A stretch of 64,000 nt of DNA, from positions 3,778,543 to 3,842,542 of the forward strand of contig ML680055.1 in assembly GCA_007922225.1 (NCBI GenBank). The letters are read 5' to 3'. Position numbers and translations under genes: made by a program. The notes beneath the pieces were generated by a model. It saw only the letters and a program-made list of their open reading frames with translations. It did not search any database and was not told the origin of the DNA. This document shows, piece by piece, positions 10,258-21,824 of this stretch. The first letter of the stretch is position 1. Each line of letters starts with the position of its first letter. The DNA is from Emydura subglobosa (lineage: Eukaryota > Chordata > Testudines > Chelidae).

Positions 10258-10455
10258 GGGGAAATCGGCTGGGACCCAAGAGACCTGGGTGGGGTTGGAT
10301 TCCCAGCTCTGCCACTGCCCTGTTGGGAGATCATAGGCCAGTCACTGCCCCCTCTCTGTGCCTCTGTTTCCCTTCCCAGTCAGCTCTTCTGGGCAAGGAC
10401 TGTTGCTCACTGAGTCTGTACAGCACCCAGCACCATGGGGCCCTGATCTCAATGT
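10258..10455 (+). mobile_element. Near-complete tRNA-derived SINE with L2-like tail
   Basis: Head and body: 'CCCAAGAGACCTGGGTGGGG', 'CCCAGCTCTGCCACTGCCCT', 'CTCTCTGTGCCTCTGTTTCC'. The tail follows directly: 'GGGCAAGGACTGTTGCTCAC', 'GTACAGCACCCAGCACCATG', 'GGGCCCTGATCTC'. This copy shows that the separate head and tail fragments elsewhere in the window belong to one SINE type. Confidence 0.8.
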
Positions 10456-10907
10456 GGGTGTGTGGGGGGCTACCAAAAATGGCAAGACTGAAGGAGGCTT
10501 GTGCTGGATGGAGGGAGATGACGGGCCAGATTCTGCTGCCATCTCTTTGCTCTGCACTGCGGTCACGAAGAAGCTCCACAGAAAGCAACCTCTGTGTAGA
10601 TTAGAAAGATCCTGTATTGATGGAGTGGTTTGACCCTTCCCCACCTCCGTGCTGTGGATATCAGGGGCACGGCTAAGGCTCCCCAGCTGCTGTATTAGCT
10701 CCATAGGGCCATGGGTTGCTGGCACTCTAACATCTACTGAAGGACTGACCTGGTGCTGGTGCATTGGTTATGTAGGAATGGGGCAGTGACACCTGTGGCG
10801 AAAAGCACAACCCTGGGCTGCTCTGTCAGCCCTTTGACATTAGCTGGAGACGGGGGCTGATCTCTGTGACGTCAGCTGGGCAGAGTCCATGAAGGATTGG
10901 AAAATAG
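10456..10907. other. Unrecognised stretch
   Basis: No gene or clear repeat; open frames are short and overlap on both strands. Confidence 0.35.
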
Positions 10908-11130
10908 AGGCCAGCGTTAACAAAACCAGCATAATCATGTGAGTAGAGCTGGATGGGAAATGTCTACTTTTCTTCGGGGGGGCAGAAAAGAGGGTTAATT
11001 ATTCCTTTAAAAAAAAAAAAAGAAAGAAAAGAAAGTCCACTTGCTGTTGTTAAATCTACCATTTGGTTTTTGTAACCAAAAAGAGAGAAACTCTCCATGA
11101 AAACGTTCGGAAAAAATTTTATTCTGGCTT
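10908..11130. mobile_element. 'TAGAGCTGG' element, second local copy with shared flank
   Basis: 'GTAGAGCTGGATGGGAAATG', 'AGAGGGTTAATTATTCCTTT', 'CCACTTGCTGTTGTTAAATC' and 'CTCTCCATGAAAACGTTCGG' match the copy at 7.8-8.2 kb. The match also continues upstream of the terminus ('AACAAAACCAGCATAATC' at 7779 and 10919), so more than the element is shared. An A/G-rich run at 11008-11035 replaces the G run of the other copy. Confidence 0.7.
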
Positions 11131-11694
11131 CTGAGCTGAGGGGAAAGGTGCTGTCTAATTATAACCTGAGCTGAAAGCCTCTCTTCTGCATCAGATATGT
11201 TCTAGCCACAGCAGACGTGAGCACTTGAATGGGAAAATAGCTGAGATAATTTCTACTCATTGACTATTACATTCTCTTGATTAAATATGGATCAATCCTG
11301 TTCTGCCCCTGGTCTCTGGGCAAAAGGAGAAGGCAAAGGATGACCTTTCAAAGCTGAGCAGAGATTACAGTAATTGGGGAGTAATGTGCAAAGGCGAAGA
11401 TGAGTCAAGACTCTGACTTTAGCAGTAGGCTCAGTTAATGGGCTCAGGAGAGTTCTCATTATTTCCAGCTGGCACCAGATTTTAACTGCTTCTGCCCAAT
11501 GTGTTACACTTGTATATGCTGTGCTGCGAACTGCTCTTTCGTGCAGAAGACCAAAGTCACCTGCAAACAAGAAGGGATGGAGTTGGAGGAGGCAGCCAGG
11601 TGACTGTAGTTCTGTGATTGTCTTTGTTTTCTGTGTAGTGTTCCTTTAAATCTCTAAGAAACCCTGGCACAATATTTTTCAAGAAGGGAAAGCA
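11131..11694. other. Unrecognised stretch
   Basis: No gene or nameable repeat seen. Confidence 0.35.
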
Positions 11695-12190
11695 GTGACA
11701 TTGAAAGACTTGGGAGTCATGGTGGAAACCAAATGAACATGAACAGCCCAGGGCCATGTTGTAGCTAGGAGGGTGAACATGATCGTTGGGTGTATAAGCA
11801 AGGGAACGTTGATTCGGACTAGGAAGGTGCTAATGCTTCTGTATATAACGTTAATGAAACTGTGACTGTGGTACTGTCCAGTTCTGGTGTCCATACTTCA
11901 AAGAAGATGTTGAAAAGCTGGTTCAGAGAAGAGCTACAAGAATGATTTGAGGTCTAGAAAACCTGCCTTCTAGTGAGAAGCTAAGATGCACCATCTATTT
12001 AGCTCATCCAAGAGATGGTTGGGAGGTCACTTGATTGTGATTGCCAACAAGCACCTGCATATGGAAGAGATTTCTGATAGACGGGTTCTCTTCAATCTAG
12101 CCAAAAAGCATAATGAGAGCCAATGGCTGGAAAGTGAAATTAGACAAACTCAGGCTGGAAACACAGTGCAGATTTTTTTCACACTGAGCC
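11695..12190 (+). mobile_element. CR1 LINE, ORF2 C-terminal remnant
   Basis: 'GACTTGGGAGTCATGGTGGA', 'CTGTCCAGTTCTGGTGTCCA', 'TTCAGAGAAGAGCTACAAGA' and 'GGTCTAGAAAACCTGCCTTC' follow the CR1 ORF2 order: LGVMVD, then the CPVLVS-like region, then QRRATRM and ENLP. It goes on to 'CAATGGCTGGAAAGTGAAAT', typical of a second CR1 subgroup. Frameshifts and stops throughout; the 3' UTR is missing. Confidence 0.75.
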
Positions 12191-13224
12191 AAAACGAAAT
12201 AATACTTTAAAAAAAAATCCACATTAATATAATGCGCGGTTAGAAATCCTGATAAGCAACCTAAGAACTGAACTTCCCAACAACGTTCTGTTAGTCTTGG
12301 TGTCTGCGCAGTCACTTGGACCTGCGATCTGGGGCTCCCTGGAATATCAGCACTGCTGCTATTCAGAGGTAGCAAGTCCACTTCTGCAGGTTGTTTCGTG
12401 TCCTGGGGCTCTGTTGTCTCAACCTGCCCTGGTTGCCTGTCTGAAGCCCTTTAGGGCAGGCTCAGTGTCCCTGATTTTGCTCCCTGCTGGCATCTGAAGG
12501 AACGCTTAGCCCTTAAAGGCAGAGCTACATTCACTAGTCTTCATTCAGGCTTAATGGAAAGAACAATTGAGCCTCTTCTACAGAGTGGTAAATTCAGCTC
12601 ACAAGCAGTTTCTATTAGTCTCTCAAGAAAGATGCAAGGACAAAAGAGAAATGGGAGCGTGTGTGTGTGTGTGTGATAGTGATCAAATCTGTATATACAT
12701 TATCTGTAAATCTGCATATATATTGCTCTCAGCAAACTGGCAGAGTGACCTTTGGTGTGGCAAACTTTTGCTCGTTGGGTTACAATATTCTATCAGCCAA
12801 GAACTCCTGGGTTCTATCTCCAACAGGTTTCTCGGTTCATTGGATGACCTTAAACAAATCACTTGAATTTCCTATGTTTTTGTGAATCCAGCTGGAAAAC
12901 TCGGCTTAAAACAACCCAGCAGGCACCTCACTGAAAGCCAGATGCTGTGTTTAATTTTGAGCTTTCCTTGGGGAAATAAAGTGCCAATGAAAATTGCAAA
13001 CCATCATAAATCCATAATAAGTGTTTTAAAAACACACAGAAGTAAGGAGCTAAAGAAACTTGAAAGCAAAGCAGGCTGAATTTTTTGTTGTGAAAAACAA
13101 TAACTCTTTGCTTTTAGTTAGCTCTGTTTTCCTGTGCATGACCTTTGATTCTGGCAGCTGTGGTCTTTATCTCTGTGTATTCGCCCTAAGGTTTGGAGAA
13201 GCAAGGTGGTGAGCTGCTGGGTCA
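12191..13224. other. Unrecognised stretch with a (GT)n run
   Basis: Contains a (GT)8 microsatellite at 12659-12675. Otherwise no gene or clear repeat. Confidence 0.4.
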
Positions 13225-13325
13225 CAGTGCAGTCTTGCCAACTCTTGTGATTTTTATCATGATACTTTGTGGGTTTTTTCAAGCCCCAGCTCTTGGAGAC
13301 AGGGGATTACTTAAGAACCTCAGCT
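13225..13325 (+). repeat. Possible dispersed repeat fragment
   Basis: 'GTCTTGCCAACTCTTGTGAT' to 'CAAGCCCCAGCTCTTGGAGA' resembles a short interspersed repeat I have seen in reptile sequence (words ATGATACTTTG and AGCCCCAGCTC). The family is not named. Confidence 0.35.
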
Positions 13326-13404
13326 TTCGTTAAATAATAATGAACAAACTAAGTTTCTAGCCTTCGTAGGTGTGAGGAAATCTTGCCAAAGTGACCGGAG
13401 TGCA

Positions 13405-14312
13405 GAATAAAGTCTCAGACAACAGGATGCAGATAAAACAAAACCCCAAGTTGAAAGGGGTTGCAAGTGCTTTAAAGGATAGAATTAAAATCCAAAATGG
13501 CCTGGACAAATTGGACAAAAGGTCTGAAGTAAATAGGATTTACTCCGCTTAGAAGGAACAATCAGTTGCACGTGTACACAATGGGAAATGATTCCCTAGG
13601 AAAGAAAATACAGCCGAAAGGGATCGCGTGGGGGGGGAGGTTATAGTGAATCACAAGCTAAATATGAGTCAACAGTGTAACACTTGCAAAAAAAAAAAAA
13701 AAAGAAGCAGCAAACATCATTCTGAGATGTATTAGCAGGAGTAAATAATTCTTTCGCTCTATATTCCACACTGATTAGGCCTCAACTGGAGTATTGTGTC
13801 CAGTTCTCGGAGCCACATTTCAGGAAAGATGTGCACAAATTGGAGAAAGTACAGAGAAGAGTAACAAAAATGATTAAAGGTCTAGAAAACGTGACCTATG
13901 AGGGAAGATTGAAAAAATTGGGTTAGTTTAGTCTGGAGAAGAGAAGACTGAGGGGGGACATGATAACCGTTTTCAAGCACGTAATAGTTTGTTACAAAGA
14001 GGATGGAGAAAATTTGTTCTCCTTAACCTCTGAGACAGGACAGGAAACAATGGGCTTAAACTGCAGCGAAGACAGCTTAGATTGGACATTAGGAGAAACT
14101 TTCAAACTGACAGAGTAGTTAAGCACTGGAATAAACTGCCTAGGGAGGTGGGGGAATCTCTGTCATTGTAGATTTTGGTCTAATCTGCTCTTAAACACCT
14201 GTCAGGAATGGTCGAGATAATATCTAGTCCTGCCATGAGTGCAGGGGACTGGACTAGAAAACCTCTCGAGGTCCCTTCCAGTCCTACACTTCTATGGGTC
14301 TATGATTTGTTA
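13405..14312 (+). mobile_element. CR1 LINE, about 0.9 kb of ORF2 end plus 3' UTR
   Basis: Upstream part: 'GGTTGCAAGTGCTTTAAAGG', 'AATGGCCTGGACAAATTGGA'. The ORF2 C-terminus reads [16 protein letters not shown] near 13775, then [17 protein letters not shown] and FSLEKRRLRGDMITV. The 3' UTR has 'GGGGACTGGACTAGAAAACC', 'GAGGTCCCTTCCAGTCC' and a terminal 'TTCTATGGGTCTATGATT'. An A15 run near 13689 and several stops break the frame. Confidence 0.88.
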
Positions 14313-14375
14313 CTATAAAGAAAAAAATCAAAAGAAAAATAAAAGAAAAACAAACAAACAAACAAAAAACAACCC
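14313..14375. repeat. A-rich / (AAAC)n low-complexity tract
   Basis: Immediately downstream of the CR1 end; includes about four CAAA units at 14350-14366. Confidence 0.85.
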
Positions 14376-14529
14376 ATGGGTTTTAAGCCAATCTTCTGGT
14401 AAGTTTGGGGCCTGGGCCATGATATTTGAATGCTTAGAGCTGGTGATACTGCATTTGCCTTGACAACTTGACGTTTGTTGTTCAGGGTCTGAGCCTGGTT
14501 ACCTGTGTGTCATGCTCTTGATTCAACTG

Positions 14530-14785
14530 AGGCTGCGTCTACTGTGTTGACCTTCCCACGCTAGCTTTGGTCTAGCTGGCCCAGGTACCTATAGCAGCAG
14601 CATCTTGGGCTTTGGCATAGGCTATAGTCGTCTGAGTAATGCCCACCCAGGACCCTCAGTCTTGTGCAGCCTTGCCTGAAGTCATGCTTCTGCAGCTTCA
14701 CGTGTCTGGGTCCCGAGCTAGCTGCATTAAAGCCATCTTGGGGGTGTCTCCACGTTCTGCAGTTGCCCCCTGTGACTGCGGGGTA
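14530..14785. mobile_element. MITE of the CTAGC-rich 'GTCTAC' group
   Basis: Starts 'GGCTGCGTCTACTGTGTTGA', continues 'CACGCTAGCTTTGGTCTAGC' and 'CCCGAGCTAGCTGCATTAAA', and ends near 'GTGTCTCCACGTTCTGCAGT'. Inverted CTAGCT words and the GTCTAC/GTGTCT ends match the MITE at 22.9 kb in the opposite orientation. No coding capacity. Confidence 0.55.
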
Positions 14786-15055
14786 GGCGTGTCCTGCATG
14801 AACTGTGTGTGAATGGTGGTGGTGGTTCAGGATTGTAAAAATATTTTCTTTCAACGTCGTCATTTCGGTTCAATTCACTTTGACTGGTTTCTGATATTAA
14901 AATATGAAGTACAAGATATGCATACAAATGTCTGATTTTAGAATTTATATTTCAATATCCTATAAGAGCTGAAGTGAAATAAATTGAAAAGATGGAGTCA
15001 AAACAAAACATTTGTACCTTATTGAAACTGTAGTTTCATTTCAATAATGTCAACT

Positions 15056-15198
15056 TGTTTAAAGTTGAAGTGATTCATTTTGAGCTTTTCCCATCAAAAA
15101 ATGTTGTCAAAATTGACACATTTCTAAGAGAGAATTCAATTTTTACAAAAAAATGTCCAACAGGAAACTGTTTGGTCAATAGTTCTTCAACCAGCTGC
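15056..15198. mobile_element. 'TAGAGCTGG' AT-rich element, one end
   Basis: AT-rich body with 'CCCATCAAAAAATG' and 'CCAACAGGAAACTGTTTGG', ending in 'TTCTTCAACCAGCTGCATT', a diverged CCAGCTC terminus. Confidence 0.5.
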
Positions 15199-15239
15199 AT
15201 TTGAGATGCAACAATCTCTCATCAATAGCAATATCTCAT

Positions 15240-15418
15240 TGAATCTCCCTTTCCGAGGAAGTTTGTGGAATCTGTGGCATTGGAGGGGTTTAAAAACATG
15301 TTTGACAAACCCTTGGCAGGGATGGTCTAGGTTTACTTGGTTCTGCCTCAACCCTGGAGGGTAGATGAGGTGACCGCTGGGGGTCCCTTCCAGTCTTAGG
15401 ATTTCTATGTTTCTATCA
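15240..15418 (+). mobile_element. CR1 LINE 3' tail
   Basis: 'TGGAATCTGTGGCATTGGAG', 'GACAAACCCTTGGCAGGGAT', 'GGTCTAGGTTTACTTGGTTC', 'GGGTCCCTTCCAGTCTTAGG', then 'ATTTCTATGTTTCTAT'. Only the last ~180 bp is present. Confidence 0.85.
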
Positions 15419-17055
15419 GTATGCAGACAACCACAGGGGAGATCCCTGGCCCCGAAATAGTGCTGAGAGTGCAATTTATCTGCACTGAGCAAGTATCTCA
15501 AGCAAAACAGTGTGTTGACTAATAAATCAGAAGGAAAATCTCCTTCTTTACTCGGCATGCACTTCATTGCATTTCTGCCAATTCAGGGATAAAAAACAGC
15601 TAAAGATATAGTTTTCTTGGATTCAGTTCTAAAGAAGTTCCCACTCCCACTCCATGTTTTAAGAGGAGGGATTTTTTTCTCCCCCACCAGCAATAGCCCT
15701 CTAATTTAGAATAAGTTTGGCAGCTTGTCATTCCTTGGCTCTACCTCTTGTAACACGGGGATTCAAACTCGCTACTTTTGTGTGAGGCGCAACAAAGAGA
15801 TCTGTCACATTTCTCAACTCACACATTCTTTCTGGGAAGAAAAATAGTAATTTCAGTGCAGTGTGTTGGACTGAGAGAAAAAAGAAGAAAGTCCCTCCCA
15901 ACTGGAGGGGAATCAGGAGGTGCAGTTGGGTGGGGGAGTGTTGAAGGATATATCACAATGGTGCTTTTGAGAATTCACTTCCTAAGTGAACTGTCAATCA
16001 AAGGTATAACTTCCTGTTGAATATAAAGACATGAGAAGGACCACCTGACGCTTAACCGGGGAGCTCTGTGGAGGCCAATGTAATAACAAGGATCACAGAT
16101 GTTTCTTTGTAATGAGTAGTTACAGAAGCACTGAAGGATCAGAAGTCAAACCCTGCCAAATATCATAAGACTGATTTAAAAATATTGAGAATTAATTTAT
16201 TTGTTGTCTTCAGAATTTTGAGCCTTTTTGGGATGTGTGGGGGCTGAAAATTGAGTGGGATATTCTAGCCCTTTGAAGTCAACAGCAAAACTCCCATTGG
16301 CTTGAAGGTGCCAGAATTCCAAATTTATATAATTTGTAAATAAAAGATGAGCTTTTCAGCTTCAGCCTTCATTTAAAGACTCCAAAGGATGGAGAATTCA
16401 CCACGTTCCTGGGCAACCAGTCATTAATTATGAACATAGGGTGGAATCCTGGTCCCACTGAGGTCCACGGCAAAATTCCCATGGACTTCAATGGGGCCGA
16501 GATTTAACATGAGACCAGGAGCTGGGGCTTTAAGAAAACTGCCAAATATAATGAAAATCAGGATAAAATTGTGAGACTTGTCAATTGGGTGAGCCCTATG
16601 CACAAGGAGGGACTGAAACTCTGCTCAGAACAGCGAGAGAGGAGAGGAAACAAAGAAGAGAGATTTCCTGAAAAGAAGGCATTGCAAAGTTAAAAATAGA
16701 CATAAACATTCTTAACTGGAGTAGACAGACCATTCTTTACAGAGGGAGCATGATCACTCCACTCATGGGAATACTTGGATTCTACTGGTCCAGCTCCCCT
16801 GTGGAATAAGTGGTCTGATAGATCTGAATTACGTTTGGCTGCAATAGACGTCGATGAGGGAAACAAGTTTTACTGCGTTTGGACAGAGCTGCAGAGTAGC
16901 GGGTGGCATTTATGAAAACATGCCATTCAGGGAAACAGACACCTAAAACCAGTGACAATTCTTTCATCTTGAAATGAACGTGGGAGGAGAAAGATTTAAA
17001 ATTAGAGGCACTGAGCAAAATGGAGGAGAGGAAATCCCAATTGACACGAGTCTAA
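15419..17055. other. Mostly unrecognised stretch with two small palindromic repeat pieces
   Basis: Two fragments (16245-16320 and 16437-16508) contain the words 'ACTCCCATTGGCTTGAAGG' and 'TTCCCATGGACTTCAATGGG', typical of short palindromic elements built on 'CCATTGACTTCAATGG'. The rest shows no gene or named repeat. Confidence 0.4.
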
Positions 17056-17233
17056 GGGCTAGGTTTACACTACAGAACTTATATCGGTGTAACTGTGTCA
17101 CTCCACACCCTGGAGGGACAGTTATACCAACCTAACCCCTGGTGTAGACGCTCTGTGTCGATGGGTGAGCTTCCCCCCAGTGACACAGCTACCACCTCTA
17201 AGGAAGCAGGTTTTTTTTTTTTTTTTTTTTTTT
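17056..17233. mobile_element. 'GTCTACACTAC' MITE fragment ending in a T23 run
   Basis: 'GGGCTAGGTTTACACTACAG', 'GGTGTAACTGTGTCACTCC', 'CCTAACCCCTGGTGTAGACG' and 'CACAGCTACCACCTCT' match the order of the copy at 39.75 kb. The body is interrupted by 23 consecutive T (17211-17233); sequence beyond, including 'GTGTGTAGACA', may be more of the same element. Confidence 0.65.
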
Positions 17234-18674
17234 GCTTCAGTGAGAATTGAAATTAACTTTTCAAGGCTAGAGACGCCTACGTTTGTGTGTAGACAAATGG
17301 GTGAGACCTTATAATGTAAACAGAGCTGACTCTGCTGCTGGAGCTCACCCCTTTGTGCATTTCTTTGAGACCTGCACCATTGGAATGCTACTTCAACCCT
17401 TAAGTGGGGATTTGAGTGGTGCAAAACGCCAGCACTGCCTCTCTGCACGGGGGCTTTACCAGCCTAGCAACAGTTTTGAGCACATCTGGCAAAAAGGAGA
17501 AACGTTATCAGAGCAGTGATGAAATTAGGTTACGAGAACTAGCCAGGGGACTAGGACTGCTGAAATTCAAACCAAAGGAGGGAAGGGAGAATAATCCACA
17601 AGTGCTACAAAATTTAAGCTAATTATAAAACAATTCACCAAAGAGCAATTCACACCAAAAGAGCAGTTAGAGAGATGGAGAATGATACAGATCCCCTTCC
17701 ACAGACATGTGCAGCCACCGAGATACCGTCAGGTAGGAATAATTGCTTTCCTCAAGGGGTCAACGCAAGGGGCCCATTAAAGGACAATGCAGAGAAGAGT
17801 CCAGCAGGAGGCAAAAAGCAATGAAGAGAATTTCCATGCTGAAGGGGAAATGAAAGGGAAAGCCGGGAACAAAGGACTGGCCAACTTGCTACAATGCAAG
17901 GTGAAGCTGATGAATAAGACATCTGTAACAAAACAGAATCTGTTCTCATTATATGCCAGGCATAGGTGACCAATAATCCAAGGATCAAATTAAATTGAGC
18001 ACAAAATTACTTTGATTTCATAATGGATTCAGAAGTGTTGGCAAATATAAAAGATGAAGCTTCGTTTCAAGAAAATAGCTAATAGCCCGTAGAGATCAGG
18101 CCTCATTCAGGCAAAAAGACCATTTATTTAAAAGGTTTGTTTCAAACAATGCTTCAAGTCCTGGAGATCTTACCTCATTGTTATTCCTCCGGGTCAGTGC
18201 ATTTGGCTTTCGGATTTCAAGAAAAAACACTTTGTAAATGTGCACCTAGCATGGCACGTCATCAGCTGCTACGGGACTGTGTGTTAAGAAGATGGGACAA
18301 CATGTCAATTCAGCTTTTGGCTGAAAATAATTTTCCAGTAGTTTTTTGGCTGCAAATTTTTAATTTGGGGCTGAATGTTTTTCGGTTGTGTGACCGAGAG
18401 CTCCCTGGTCACTGACGTTTCTGCAGCACAGAAAAGGCTGCAGGCTCAGCGAGGAGCAAAGCGTTCTGTGGGGGAATTACGAATAGCTGGGTGTTAATTG
18501 CTGGGCTAATGATACAATGACCAGTTACTGGGAGGGTATAATGGGGAAGCTCAAAGGGTGAGCTGTGCAGAGGAAAGAAGCTGGGAAGAAGTCATCTCTT
18601 GCAGTATACTTGTGTCATGTTCCGTTTGCTGGAGAACTGAGGAATGGTCTAGACCAGGTACTTACATCGGTACA
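17234..18674. other. Unrecognised stretch
   Basis: No gene or clear repeat. Short frames on both strands have no motif. Confidence 0.35.
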
Positions 18675-18922
18675 GCTAACAGCCTTCCAAGGGGAGCAGT
18701 GGGGGCACAAAAACCTAACTGGCTTCAAGACTGAGCTTGGCAAATTTATGGAGGGGATGGTATGATAGGATTGCCTACAATGGCACGTAGCCAATCTGTG
18801 ACGACTAGCAGCAAATATCTCCAGTGGCTGTGATGGGACACTGGATGGGCAGGGCTCTGAGTTACTACAGAGAATTCTTTCCCAGGTATCTGGCTGGTGG
18901 GTTTTGCCCACATGCTCAGGGT
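18675..18922 (+). mobile_element. CR1 LINE internal fragment (same subgroup as 51.4 kb)
   Basis: 'ACAGCCTTCCAAGGGGAGCA', 'GGGGCACAAAAACCTAACTG', 'CTGTGATGGGACACTGGATG' and 'CCCACATGCTCAGGGTC' parallel the copy at 51.66-51.91 kb almost word for word. Truncated at both ends; the 3' terminus is missing. Confidence 0.8.
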
Positions 18923-19164
18923 CCAAGCATGGATACAGGAAGAGAGCAGTCCTCATGATAAATGACCAGAACGGCTGGGAAGCTGCACATAGACCAGTAC
19001 CTATGGCAGCATCAAAACATAGCAGAGATTCCTCCTTGGGAGATGGCAATGTGAAACAGAACTGGGAACCAATACATGGATTATTCCCTAACTCCCACTG
19101 CAGAAATTTCTACCCTCTTCTTCGGCAGCATCTGGTTCTCACCCCTTCCAGAGGCTGTACTGGA

Positions 19165-20062
19165 TTGATAAAGTAGTGCACAATGGAAAACAATCTAACT
19201 ATACATACAAAACGAGGGGGTCTAAATTAACTGTTACCACTCAAGAAAGTGATCGTGGAGTCATTGTGAATAATTCTTTGAAAACAGCCGCTCAATGTGC
19301 AGCAGCCATCAAAAAAGCTTAGAGAATATTAGGAACCATTAGGAAAGGGATAGATAATAAGACAGAAAATGTCACAAAGCCACTATATAAATCCATGGTA
19401 CGCCCACACCTTGAATACTGCGTGTCATTCTGGTCACTCCATCTCAAAAAAGATATAGTAGAATTGGAAAAGGTACAGAAAAGGGTCAACAAAAATGATT
19501 AGGGAGATGGAACAGCTCCATATGAGGAGAGATTAAAAAGACTGGAACTGTCCATCTTAGAAAAGAGATGATATGATAGAGGTCTACTAAATCATGAGTG
19601 GTGTGGAGAAAGTGAATAGAGAAGTGTTATTTACCCTTTCCCATAACACATGGACCAGGGGTCACCTAATTAAATTAATAAGCAACAGGTTATCACAGAC
19701 AAAAGAAAGTGCTTCTTCACACAACCCACAGTTAATCTGTGAAACTCATTGCCAGGGGATGTTGTGAAGGCTAAAAGTATAACTGGGTTTAAAAAAGTAT
19801 TAGATAAATTCATGGAAGATAGGTCCATCGATGGCTATTAACCATGGTGATCAGGGATATGCAACCCCATGCTCTGGGTGTCCCTAAACCTCTGACTGCC
19901 AGATACTGGGACTGGATGCCAGGGGATGGATCACTCGATAAATTGCCCTCTTCTTTTCATTCCCTCTGAAGTGCCTGGCATTGGCCACTGTCAGAAGATG
20001 GGATACCAAGCAAGATGGGCCGTTGGTCTAATTCAGTCTGGCCATTCGTATGTTCTCAGGCT
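19165..20062 (+). mobile_element. CR1/L3-like LINE, ORF2 C-terminus and 3' end
   Basis: The plus strand encodes MVRPHLEYCVSFWSLHLKKD around 19397, then VELEKVQKRVN and a frameshifted YEERLKRLELSILEKR. The tail runs 'TGGAAGATAGGTCCATCGAT', 'ACCCCATGCTCTGGGTGTCC' and 'AGATGGGCCGTTGGTCTAAT', ending in 'CTGGCCATTCGTATGTTCTC'. This is a different CR1 lineage from the 'GGTCTAGGTTTACTTGG' copies. Stops and shifts make it dead. Confidence 0.8.
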
Positions 20063-21824
20063 ATCAGAGAACTGTTATGTTGGACTAAGGAGATGCATCA
20101 AAATTCTTGGCAGTACACGTATTTGGGGATAACATTATTATCCGCCTTGTAATAATGATGGGCGTGATTCTCTGCTGTGCTTGTCTTCCATATGGGGGGG
20201 AAGGGAGGCTTCCAGGCACCCCGTTATGGATCCTTGATTCTATATCCTAGTCCAGGTTACAGCAGCCTAGTGGCTGCTCTATCTTCAGCAGGCTACGGTC
20301 CCACATATGTCAGCTGAGGATAGGCAGAGTCCATTATGCAGAAGCCACAGACTGTCTCTGCCCCCCTCATACCTTCCCTGCGTCTGACATACCTCCCGTG
20401 CCAGGGGCCATAGGGAAAGAGGCTGTGCACCGGGGTGGGGGAGACAGATAAATCTAGGCAGGTCTCTGCAACAGGAGGCTTGCAGGGAGGTGGTTTCTGC
20501 ACCCTTGGTACTGCCTGAGCCTCTCCCAGAGGTGGCATATGGGACTAGCCTGTGCGGCGCAAAGAACGGGGCAGAGAATCTGTCAGATTGGGAGCGAAGC
20601 CAAGAACCCGTCAGAGCTCTGGGAGAAACTGTCTTGGCCTGCATGCAGCCCCTGACCCTTAATAAGGGGAAATGGGAGCCTGCCAAAAGCCACCTTGCCA
20701 TTTGAGGGCGTGTGTTTCCCATCGAGGGAGTCTCTCCAGATCCTGTGGGGCACAACCAGCAGCAGAATGGGGTTGGGAGGACACAAGCTGGGGAGCACCA
20801 CCCCGCAAACGCCATGAAAGTCCCTTCCATGGGAGCACCCTGGGTGTCCCTGTGCAGAGACGTCCGTGGGGCAGGATGTGGCACAGGGTTGAGAGGGATA
20901 TGAGCCGAATCCCAGGATGGGACTATGGCTCATGGGAGCCAGGCTCTGGCTTTGGAGGAGTGGGCGCTATGGGGAGCAGGCCTTAGCATTTTCCCCAGAA
21001 GGGCTGGCAGTCTGCACTCCTCATTTTAAACAAGTGTCTCCTAGACTCACACAAATAACCAAATCTATGGATAAAAGGTCTTGCTCCACTGCTCTGCCCT
21101 GCCACGCAGAACCCAGGGTTCCTCAGCTCCCCCATCACTCTCCCTACGCCACACTCCCATGGGCTCTCAGCTCCCCCATCCCTCCTGCTCCCTGCACCCC
21201 ATTCCCACGAGCTCTCAGATCCCCCATTCCTCCCACGTCCTGCCTCGGCCCTGTGTACTCCCGGTCAGTTCATGTTTTAATGTGGGTCAAAGGAGAGCGT
21301 TGTAGCCCCGTGATATAAAGGGGCGGGGACGGATGCTGCTCCAGGGTTATTCCCTGGGTTTCCTTCCCCCTGTTCTCAGCCTCACTCAGCACGCTGGCGA
21401 ACTCTCCCCTTTCTGGCTCTGGAACTGGCAGATTTTGGGGACCTTTGACTCGTGACAAATCCTGCCCGACACAGAGGTCGCTGGGAGCGGAGTGGACTCT
21501 GTTCTGTTCTGAAACCTGCTCTCTGCCATGTTACTCTTCGGGGCCGATACCCAGGGGGCAAATAGTAACTCCGACAAGCTCTTTGTTCTGAGGACACTGG
21601 CACCGCAGAGGAGACTGTACTATATGGCGAGCCAGCCTCTTTTGTCTCGTCAGCGCAAGCCGCTGTAAAGGGCACCCGCTCTCTGACAACCAGTCGAAAT
21701 TACTGTGATGGAGTCTATTTTCGGACGCTGTAATAACGAAATGCATTTTTTATTAACTCAATTAATATGCTTCTGATCAGGACCACATCCCACTGGGCTG
21801 CCAGCCAGGTGAGTTTTCTACACG
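20063..21824. other. GC-rich unrecognised stretch
   Basis: Contains the longest open frame in the window (minus strand 20285-20884, 199 codons), overlapped by plus-strand frames of up to 104 codons. None has a domain, and GC-rich DNA favours long chance frames. I see no splice-bounded exon I could defend. Confidence 0.3.
21122..21245. repeat. Imperfect minisatellite, period 44-48 bp, about 2.7 copies
   Basis: The start word 'CTCAGCTCCCCCATC' recurs at 21122, 21166 and (as CTCAGATCCCCCATT) 21214, each followed by a C-rich segment; the first two units include 'ACTCCCATGGG' or 'ATTCCCACGAG'. Confidence 0.75.

Noticed and set aside
17211..17233. T23 run read as the poly(A) tail of a minus-strand processed pseudogene
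   Set aside because: The sequence to its left is a MITE, not a transcript, and the sequence to its right shows no coding similarity.
20285..20884. 199-codon open frame on the minus strand, the longest in the window
   Set aside because: GC-rich DNA, overlapped by several plus-strand frames, with no domain, motif or recognisable composition. I could not support a gene or exon.
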